From NCBI GenBank assembly GCA_951799425.1, contig OX637405.1, positions 18,449,089 to 18,513,088 on the forward strand: 64,000 bases of DNA, written 5' to 3'. A program made the position numbers and the translations under genes. The DNA comes from Ilex aquifolium. Lineage: Eukaryota > Streptophyta > Magnoliopsida > Aquifoliales > Aquifoliaceae. Numbering within the stretch: the stretch's first letter is position 1; every line of letters begins with the position of its first letter. Positions 55,211 to 64,000 of this stretch are shown here, in pieces. The notes beneath the pieces are model-generated. The model was not told where the DNA came from. It did not search any database and was given only the letters and a program-made list of their open reading frames with translations.

Positions 55211-57624
55211 TGTGACGCCCCATTTTTCGGGGGTCCTGTATTAACCGTTGGCAACCCATCAACCCGCGGAAACACCCGTGGATGTCGCTTAACCCGAGAC
55301 CACATCGATAACATCCTTAAACCGAGGTTATAATCCATAATGAAAATTCGGTTCAACATTCATTCGATCCAACCCCAGTCCAACTCCCCATGATTCATAC
55401 CCCATTAGGGTCCAATTTGATCATTGGAGGGAAGGAAAAACATAGCCCAAAGGCTTGGCAAAGAAAACAAAAAGAAAAAAAATTCTGAGTTTTGGAGGGC
55501 GTACCGGTACGCGTACCGGTACACTGAACCCACTGGACATCAGCGTACCGGTACGCTCTGCCTTCTGTCTGTCTACGTACCGGTACGCGTACCGGTACGA
55601 TTTTGCCAGTTTTGCCTTTTTCCTTTGTTTTTCACTTCCAATCCATTCTAATACATTCCTAAACTCATCCAACACATGTATAATACGATTTTTCATATAA
55701 TACACAACTTATACAAGTTCCATTACAATTAATTCCATAATTTACATATCAAAATGGAATTTATACAAAAGTTTTACAAAAACTCAAACTAAGGCCACAA
55801 GCCGGCCCCCTTCATTCTTGATGCTCTCCAAGTGAGCCATCCGCCGGTGTAAACCCCACACCTGAAATGTTTCCCGTATAGGGTGAGCCAACGCCCAGTA
55901 AAGTAAACCCTACCAGGGCTACTCTCCCCCTAGATGCTCATGCTCATGCAACATTCATTTGCAAACAATCATTTATCAAAAGGACATGCATTCTAAGTTG
56001 GAATGCAACATACCATGCCATGAAATGAGATGTCACTCACTCATGCATTTTAACCCGAGTTCTCACCGACTCATACAACACGATGCAATGCCAAAGTGTT
56101 TCATTTCCTCATTTATGTTTACATCAAATGATATTTTGAAAACTAGGGTCTTTCTTGGGATCGGACTTCTTTATGGACTTAACCAATGATCTTCCACACC
56201 CGTACACTTTATGGGCTCTTATACCAACGGAGTGCACCCCCCAAACACCGGGTCTTTCACCCGAGAGGTCGTCATGCCTCTTCTTGCTCATCCCGACCCA
56301 ATTTATCATGCAATCAAGCGGCTTAGCTAGGTCTTCGACCCAACTTTTCCCAAGCCATACTGTCAACCCCCAAGTGTGGTATTGACATCAACCATGCACA
56401 CACACCCATGTAATGAGATGCATATGCAATGCCATGTTCCATTGCATACAACATAATGCTCAATATATATCCATGGCAAATCATATCAAAGCATATAAAT
56501 ACCATATCCCCATGAAGTTAACACATTAGCAACGTATCCAATCAACACAAGACTTAAGCATGCTATACATAGTCATGTGTCACACACTTTAACATACAAA
56601 ATGTATTTAACAACACCCTCAAGGCAACCATCATGTTATCACATAATCATTTCATTCCTATGACAAGGCTCAATGTACACAACTAGCACCTCATCATATA
56701 AACACATAGCATATCACTATATACCAAACTTCCAAGAATGACACAAGGAACCTCTATATATCGAGTTCAAACTAGAACTTGAATTCAACCATTTTTACCT
56801 TCCTTTCCAAAACCATAGGTAAGTAAACCCTATAGTTCTATACACACCTACCCACCCATATGACACCATAGGTGAAAAATAGTCCCAAGTAGGAGAAACC
56901 CTACCTCTTGAAGCGTAAAACACCCGAAGGAAGCTTCAAGAATTCTTTCCTAGCCCAAGAATTGATTTCCCCCAATTCTCCTCTTTTGGATCTTCGGTGA
57001 AATCCCCCGTTCTTGGTGTGGTTGCGTAGCCCTCGTCGATGTGATCGACTTTAATTCTTGGTTCGACGGATTCCGACTGACGGAACTACGGGAATCGACG
57101 GAGGAAGCTTGGAGTTTTAGGTTTTCTCTCTTTTCTCTCTTTTCTCTCTTCTCTCTCTTCTCTCTCTCTTGGCCGGCCAAACAAGAACACAAGGGGCAAA
57201 AATAATCTGATTTTCTAGATATTTACCCCTATTTATAGTTTTAAAAACTCGGCCCACGTCGCGCCACGTGTCCCTCGCTTAATCGGGTCCGATTTAGTCC
57301 CGAAACGATTCGTTTGATCTCGGTTTAAGTTCAAATTAATTTTATTTGAACTTTAACTTAAGTTTAAGGAAATTTTATAAAATTCATTTATGGGGACGTT
57401 CGTGAGGTCATTCGCCACGCAGTCGCCCCGAACGACGTGCAAAATCCGACTATCTCGGAATTCGACGAAATTTGACAAGATGACTCGTTTTCGCGATACG
57501 AATTCAACAGCGAACTCCGTTTCCTCATCCGAGGTCTAAAACATGAGTATTTTAAATACGCATTATAGTGGCAAATTACTATTTTGCCCTTTTTGGAAAA
57601 AGTTTAAATTTCCCGGGTTTCACA
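55211..57624 (-). mobile_element. Solo LTR of a Tekay-type relative, reversed inside LTR 3
   Basis: 2414 bp with ATTCC duplications at 55206-55210 and 57625-57629. Plus strand starts TGTGACGCCCC and ends CCCGGGTTTCACA. Read on the minus strand its first 150 bp match the start of the complex D LTR (GGGAAATTT, CTTTTTCC, AATTTGCCACTATAATGCG), and it shares the leader and the AAGAGGTAGGG donor-like site with B and D. TATAAATA is at 57230-57237 (minus). A clean GTACCGGTAC module sits at 55500-55601. Confidence 0.92.
55500..55601. repeat. GTACCGGTAC palindrome module in the reversed solo LTR
   Basis: Five clean palindromes, two groups linked by CG, with the spacer ACTGAACCCACTGGACATCA; followed by CGATTTTGCCAG, comparable to CGATTTGCCTGAC after the module in element A. 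Confidence 0.95.
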
Positions 57625-59716
57625 ATTCCATTCTATGATGTTCATGTGAAAGGGGTTGATGTATGAGACCTTGTATAGAACTATTACCTATTGTTGGTGA
57701 CTTGATTAAATGTGTGTTGGAAGTGGAGATAATATATTCCATCTTGAAATAGTGGAGTGGAAATTACTTAGAATCAATTCTTGTGTTATATGATACTTGT
57801 TGGATTCCTCCTACTTGGGTTGATTCCTAACCTAGGTTGTTATATGAAATGTTTATATGGGATGAGTAGGGTGTTAGGGACTTAACACTTACTAAATGGT
57901 TATGGAAATGGCCTAGATCACTTCCTTGTTTAATTGGATGTAGGGATTCTCCTATTTGGGATTATTCCGGTAGAAATGACTTGGAACAAATTCTATCATG
58001 AGATTTGGTGTGGAAGTTCTTTGTGAAACCACTTAGGACATGGTAGTGTGTAGGCACTCTAAATGTTAATATTGTGTCTTGTGAATAAAATGGATTGGTG
58101 ACATGAATTATAGGATGACTTGTAGAGTTTTCCTTCCATTTGGGTTCCTCCTATTGTGTATAGTTATGGAATTAAGGAAAAATGGTAGAGAATTGGCTTA
58201 GGCTATCTCTTAGCTTGAGAATGATGCATGATAGTTACTTGTGAACTTTCTTGTAACTTAGTGGAATTTGGGCATGATTTGTGTTCAACATGATGGTTGC
58301 CTTGAAGGTGATTGATAAAATACCTTGAGTGATTGAAATCATGTGTTACATGACTATGTTTAGCATGTTGAATGTTGTGGTGAAATATGTTAATATGTTG
58401 CTAAGATATTAGTTTCATGATGTTTTATGGTAATTGTATGCTTAAGATATATATTGCCATGACATATGTTGATATGTGGTTTAAATTGTTTATATGGCGT
58501 TCATTGCATCTTGAACATGTGGAAAGTGTGCAATGAGTCATTGCATTGCATGTGTATGGGAGCATCACATTCATGAACATAAGTCATGGGTGTGGGGATG
58601 TGAGGTGCATGTTTAATCAAACACCTTGTTTGGTGGTTGATATGTGGACTTGGAAATGTGGATCGATGGTCACATGGAGTCGCATGATTGCATGAGAAAA
58701 CTTGTGTCGGGTATAGCAAGCAGGGCTAGACTCTCCCTCGGGTGCAAAGCCCGGTCACATGGTTCAGGCACTTTGCCGGCGGTGAAATTTCAGAAAAGTG
58801 CTGGTGTTTACGGAACCGGAGGTTGAGATACCAAAATCCGTTGCCCAACAAGACACGAGATTTTGTTAATAAAAACATACTCTGTCAATGAGTATCATCC
58901 CATAATGATCTGATTTATAAAACGCATGACTTTTATTCAAAGAGATCATATGATGTTTTTCCGTCAATGACGGGTTCATTACATATTGGTACTGCATTGT
59001 GTCGTGTGAGTCGGGGAGGACTCGGGGAAATCTGCATGAGTGAGTCGCATCTCATTTCATGGCATAACATAGTAGAAGTCCAGCCCTTAATGCATGTTCT
59101 TTTAAGGAATAGTGGATGTGTGTGTAAATTGTTGCATGTACATTCTTCATGTGCATCTAGGGGGGGAAGTAGCCTCTGTAGGAAATTCTCTACTGGGCGT
59201 TGGCTCACCCTATACGGGAAACATTTCAGGTATGGGACATGCGCTGGCAGATGGCTCTCATTCCGGGCCGCAAGGGTGAAGAAAGCCGACTTGTGGCTTT
59301 TATAACTCTTTTTGTAAACCTTTTGGAGCAAACTAGTTTTGACATGTAACTTTTATGTAAAGAGTTGTAAATTGAACTTATATTAACTATGCTTGATGCA
59401 TAGGTGTGATGTTTTTATATGTCACACTTCGTACATTAACATAGGAACCCCAGTTTCAGGGGCATCACAAGTATGCATAAATGGACCCGGTGTGGTCATT
59501 ATTTAATATTGGGCCTCGGATGGGTCATATGATTATATATTGCACATGTTGGGTTTTGGGTAGAGCTTCCCGTACAAATGAGACTTTGCCCGAATTTTTT
59601 TTTTATTAGGGATCCCGGTAAATGGGAGATAACGGTGTGATATCGAGTTACACGATATCCACAGATATTCCGCGGGTTGATGGGTGATCAACGGACCCCC
59701 GGATTTTGGGGCGTCA

Positions 59717-60170
59717 CATGTACTTTATAACGTATGCTTCTAAATGTGAGTGACTTAGCTCTTTGAGCTTTACATATGAGCAACGACAATAAACATAGAG
59801 CAATCTCAACAATTCAAGTGTAATTGATACTAGCCATTTATTTTTTTATGCCTCACTTTATATATTGCCACATTGGGCTACTATCTCATAATTGGTTCTT
59901 TGGCATCTTTTAAGGGATTTGGGGATTTACTAACCTTTAGCTATGTGTTCACCTATCACCAACACTTAGAGTCATGTAAGGTCATTAATCAATCAAGCTA
60001 GCTAGACTCCTAAGTATGAAGGTGAATGGTTGGTGTGTATTTGGTTTTTGAATTTTCATAAAAAACACATCATCCACGCATACTAAGGCAAAAGAGAATT
60101 GGTTCAAGGATCATGCACTATGATTATTAACCACTAAATTCCCTATTCCTAATATATCTCATAGCAATGT
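59717..60170. other. Flank between complex D and LTR F
   Basis: AT-rich sequence without ORF or element end recognised; it begins with CATGT, the candidate target duplication of complex D. Confidence 0.4.
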
Positions 60171-60734
60171 TGTAACACCCCAAACCGGGGTACAATATCT
60201 GCCACAAATGATAGAAAGAACTCAATAACAACCACATATCACTACCAACAACCTATACTTACTCTACATAAAAATAATCACATATATACAAATTGGCCAA
60301 CCCTTGAGATAAAATGGCTCACCATGAACCCTATTTATTTACAAACCATGTTATTTATCATAAAACTATGACATATATATACAATTTAAATTTAAAGAAC
60401 TTAAAGACAAGAACCCCATGATGGCATCACAATTGACCCTCTAGACACGGCAGTGAACTCCTTGCGTCTTTATGGTTTCCCATGAAAAGTCATTAAGACC
60501 ATTAGTGAGAGCAAAGATGCGAGCATTAAGCATGAGCATAACAGAGGATAAAGAAACACTTTATTTATTTAGGAACAACATGAACAATGCAGCATTTACC
60601 AATAGACAACTCATACTTCACCACATAAAAAAAGATACCACACAAATAATTAATTTTACATAATTAAATTTAGCCACCTAACGAGTACCCCTGACGTACA
60701 TACTCGGCCACACAAGGAATTCAAGCCACACAAA

Positions 60735-60970
60735 TAATTATCGTCACTTAGACTACTCCAGCCCTTTAAATAATTCTCGCCACTTAGACGACTCAACCCA
60801 TAACCAATTCCCGTCACGTAGATGCCTGTCACTTAGACAACTCTACCACATAACTCCGATTTTGTCATGAAGACGCTCGTCACTTAGACGATTCAACCAC
60901 ATAACAAAATTTCCATCACGTAGACAACTCAAAATCGAACATTTAGTTCCTGTCACGAAGACGACTCGTA
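60735..60970. repeat. GTCACTTAGACGACTC short-repeat array in LTR F
   Basis: Seven or eight diverged copies of CGTCACTTAGACGACTC (variants CGTCACGTAGA, GTCACGAAGACG), with the intervening CAACCACATAAC, at roughly 28-45 bp spacing. Confidence 0.8.
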
Positions 60971-62787
60971 TCCAACAATTATTTTTCATAATGTCTATTT
61001 CGTAGTAAGGACGAATCACGTTCATAAGTAAGTTCACCACCCACAAATTCAACTCGAATCGCACTCACATATTCCATTATACAATCAACCCAAGCTACAA
61101 AGACTTACTCCATCATTAAGTCAGTTTCCTTCACACAACAACACCCCACCACTCAGGTGTTAAATCTCACTAGAAATCATATCATAAACATTTTAAAAAA
61201 ACTTAAATATTTATCGATAAAAGATGTAGGGTAGTGCATCTACCTAACGGAGTGTTCTATCATGTAGACCACTGTAACGCCCCAAAACACACCCTGGACG
61301 GCATTACATTCTAAAACCATTGACGCAATGAGAGCACTAAGGTAATCCATCCATAAGAAAATTTTCCATTCATCATCTATAGAATTTACAATATCATCCC
61401 CAAAAGAATAAGCCAAGCCATGGCCACAATATCAAAAGAATAAGCCCAACAATGGCATTTACATTTCCAAAAGAAAACATTGACTATTATAGCACAGCGG
61501 AAATTACAAAAGTGATCTAGACTATACAGTGTTTCAAAAGAATATTCTAGTCTAGAACAAAAGTCAAAGACATCTCTAGATGTCCCACTCGGGATCCAAG
61601 TATCCCTCGAGTGAAGCCTCTCCATAGCCCGGCTCGTTAGCACCTAGCTCATCCTCTGGCACAAACTCTGAAAAATGTTCAACTGTAGGGGGTGAGCACA
61701 AAGCTCTGTAGAAAATCCTCCCAAACCCAAACAAGGTTTAGAAAAGTATATAAAACGGTCGGTCTCATTTCACAACTAACATATATAACATTTGAGGTAA
61801 AACGAAGACATTTAAACAGATCTCAAGTTTAGATAGCAACAGTAATTGAAATGGATAAATAAACACAATATACCATTGGTAATTCATTCTACCATAAACC
61901 GTTTTCAACAAGTTCTCGCGGAATCCCATACTTCCCGAAACTCTTGTCAAAACAATTTCTGGTACAATGTACGATGACCCACACTGTGTGCCCGATACAA
62001 CCCACGTTACTAACCCGTGATCATTAGTGATAGGAAAAGTTCATACCCACACGGCGTACAAAGGCGTCTATCCACTCCATGTGGTAGGAAAAGTTCATAC
62101 CCGCGTGGCATATAAAGACGTCTACCCACTACATGATACCCAGTCCACAGTAATCCATGTTCGTATCGTACAACCACGCAAGCGATAAAATTCCCACAAA
62201 TATCTCACATTCTAACATTACCATAAACCCCCAAATTCTCACGCAAATTCCACAAAATCCACAACTCCATCATGAGACAATTTCAAATAACAATGAAGAA
62301 AATACAAGAGATCATGTACAATAGCATTTCAATACTCAACACAAAGCACTATAGTTTTCAAAACCAAATTTGAGTGAAGATAGAGAGAGAAATCCATGTT
62401 TCTCAAAAACTAAATTTTCTTATGGCTCTCCACCCATAACTTTTCTCAAAACATAATCAAGTTTGAAATAATACCAAGAGACAAGGAACCCATAGCAAAT
62501 AGATATGATTAGAAGTCCAAATTATACATATATAATAACCCTAGCCTCAATGTAAGTGAATGGAAGGAAACCCCTACCTTGATGTTCTTGAAATCTAGGG
62601 CTTTGATCTTTTTGAAAGTGTAACTCCCTTGTGATCTTGTGTTTCTTTCTCCTCCTTTATCTCCTCCTAGGGTTCTAAAATGTTTAGGATGAGAGTGGAG
62701 TGAAGAATGGGACAAATGAGGGCTTGAGGTGGTGTTTTAAACCCAAAAATCCCGACTTTTTAACTGTTCGGCGAGTGTCAGAGAAAG

Positions 62788-62890
62788 AGTACCGGTACGC
62801 GGTACCGGTACGATATGGTACCGGTACGCGGTACCGGTACGGTTAAGCCACTGGTTTGGGCGTACCGGTACGGTGTACCGGTACACTTTG
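62788..62890. repeat. GTACCGGTAC palindrome module in solo LTR E
   Basis: Six clean palindromes linked by CG or ATATG, with the spacer GTTAAGCCACTGGTTTGGG before the last pair. Confidence 0.95.
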
Positions 62891-63352
62891 GCTGCTTCAA
62901 CTTCCAGGGCAGTTTTGACCCATTTAGAGGTCGAATTGGAAAATTTTCATGAGATACACTTTTGTAGCCCTAGATGTATACTATCTACTGTCCAAATTTT
63001 AGATCAATTGGACATAAGGATAAAAAGTTATGACCAAAATACTAGAAGGTGTCCCAACTCCTTTTTACCAAAATTCTCTCTAAGTGTGTTTTCACTCCGG
63101 AATACTTCCTAGCTTCCAATACACCCTATATTACCTCTCTCAAGGTTGTTCGACCTTCCGGATTCAATGGACACCTTATTTTGACCTAAAAATATTTAGA
63201 AATTCATCTAATCACCCTTTCCAAGTTTAGACGTCTTTGAAACTCAAACTCCCCAATCAATATGCATCTCTAGCATTTATCCTACTATTACAATCTATAT
63301 AGTTCATTCTTACACCATTACACATATCCACATTTTTACAACAATTATTTAC

Positions 63353-63358
63353 TATATA

Positions 63359-63391
<33 letters not shown>
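63353..63391. repeat. (TA)n microsatellite
   Basis: About 18 TA units with one or two early interruptions, close to the sense start of solo LTR E. Confidence 0.95.
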
Positions 63392-63395
<4 letters not shown>

Positions 63396-64000
63396 AAATG
63401 CGGGGTGTTACAACCACCCCTTCGCCGGAGCTTTTAGTGTGGCGTTCTTTGCGGTGCTCGTCTCCAGACCTAGTATACCCAATATTAACAATTTCATTCG
63501 AGTATTAGTTATTAATATCATTTAAGTTCGAGATGGTTTACTCAAACCGAGTTTAGTGATTATATCGCGTCGAATTAAATAATTCATTTACATTAAATAA
63601 CATTATCTACTCGAATCGATTAAACTAATAGTTTGATAATCAACTCGAGTCAAGTGAGGTAATCTATTCGCATCGAGTAAAATTATTTACTCGAATTGGT
63701 TGATCTAGTTTTCTTGAATCCTATAAAAATAATATTTATTTGAACCAATTACACCCAAATTTCTCATAAAATTATAAACATCACAAAAGTATATTTAAAT
63801 TTGCATAATTTTCTATACAAGCATAAAATGACATGTTTACTTGTAATTACTCATACCCATGGATTCATGAAAATTCAAGAACAATTCACTAGATTTCTAA
63901 ACTACCAACCAAGCTACTATGTTAATTTTTTCAAGCAACACCCATGGTACTACGCATTCATAACAAGCATCCCAATAAACCCACATGCAATACCTAACTA

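Larger units (their letters stand above)
29577..59716 (+). mobile_element. Complex D: LTR-internal-LTR-internal-LTR, non-autonomous Tekay-type
   Basis: Three LTRs (29577-31870 truncated at its left end, 33973-37829, 53843-59716) alternate with two internal regions (31871-33972 and 37830-53842). After removing element C and its duplication, the second internal region is 2102 bp, the same as the first. LTRs start TGTAAAACYCGGG and end near GGGGCGTCA; the primer sites are TGGTATCAGAGC. The internals keep only a capsid-less gag with two zinc knuckles and scraps of protease, RT and RNase H, so this is a deletion derivative that relied on another element. The left end is lost, so no target duplication can be checked; CATGT follows the right end. 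Confidence 0.85.
53843..59716 (+). repeat. Complex D LTR 3, interrupted by a solo LTR
   Basis: Starts TGTAAAACCCGGG and ends GGGGCGTCA. Without the reversed solo LTR at 55211-57624 and its duplication it is 3455 bp, shorter than LTR 2 because its minisatellite is half as long. TATAAATA at 54230-54237. Confidence 0.9.
61273..63412 (-). mobile_element. Solo LTR E inside LTR F
   Basis: 2140 bp, TGTAACGCCCC to GGGGTGTTACA with a six-base terminal inverted repeat, flanked by ACCAC at 61268-61272 and 63413-63417. Orientation minus by comparison with the LTR ends of B. Holds a GTACCGGTAC module (62790-62885), a block with AAAAAGTTATGACCAAAATACTA (63020-63045) and a (TA)n microsatellite near its sense start. 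No coding potential. Confidence 0.88.
60171..64000 (-). mobile_element. LTR F, left end visible, right end not found, hosts solo LTR E
   Basis: Starts TGTAACACCCC on the plus strand, the form of a minus-oriented LTR end as in elements B and E. It continues to 61272, is split by solo LTR E, and resumes at 63418 with GCCGGAGCTTTTAGTG and a run of diverged TACTCGAATCGA-type repeats to the window end. No primer site or polypurine tract is seen, so whether it is a solo LTR or part of a longer element is open. Small ORFs here have no recognisable content. Confidence 0.55.

Noticed and set aside
54936-55262. Asn/Phe/Ser/Pro repeat protein on the minus strand
   Set aside because: A translation of the GGACTG minisatellite.

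Overview
The window is nuclear DNA of a flowering plant with a repeat-rich genome. I find no convincing host gene, rRNA, tRNA or CRISPR array. Nearly all of it is nested LTR retrotransposons: decayed Ty3/gypsy chromoviruses of the Tekay/Del type (initiator-Met primer sites, chromodomain remnant), two Ty3/gypsy elements of the Athila type (tRNA-Asp-type primer sites), and several solo LTRs. Coordinates of the main elements were fixed by LTR ends, primer-binding sites, polypurine tracts and 5-bp target duplications read from the sequence.

Layout. 1-1453: unassigned flank. 1459-27406: element B, an old minus-strand Tekay-like chromovirus (target duplication TTTAA). Its gag is split by element A, a complete but frameshifted plus-strand Athila-type element (7953-20818, duplication CCGTC), and by a probably copia-type solo LTR (21397-23058, duplication CAAAG). 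Its right LTR is split by a solo LTR related to element C (24099-26053, duplication CAAAA). 27412-29576: decayed sequence holding a 197-bp perfect copy of part of element C. 29577-59716: complex D, a Tekay-type deletion derivative arranged LTR-internal-LTR-internal-LTR. Its second internal region carries element C (38590-52495, duplication CAAAT) and its third LTR carries a reversed relative as a solo LTR (55211-57624, duplication ATTCC). 59717-60170: flank. 60171-64000: a further minus-strand LTR (F), running to or past the window end, holding solo LTR E (61273-63412, duplication ACCAC).

Element C is the centre of interest. Its two LTRs differ only by two copies of an 8-bp repeat as far as I can see, and it has one unbroken 1870-residue Gag-Pol frame, so it is a very recent and possibly autonomous insertion. 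Downstream of pol, where Athila elements usually carry an envelope-like gene, it has a duplicated cassette. Each copy holds a TATA-like GCCTTTATWAGGC motif, a pyrimidine-rich leader, a 43-48 residue single-membrane-span microprotein beginning with an M...DDP block, a second polypurine-tract-like signal, and a 141-143 residue basic Cys-rich protein. The two Cys-rich proteins align without gaps over 130 residues (about 69 % identity by hand count) and their pattern resembles the nucleic-acid-binding/silencing-suppressor proteins of carlavirus-type plant RNA viruses. The homology is an inference and needs a profile search.

A second theme is a GTACCGGTAC palindrome module, with a similar CTGG-containing spacer, found in the LTRs of at least four families and again just upstream of the intact accessory ORF of element A. 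Its copy number changes between sister LTRs.
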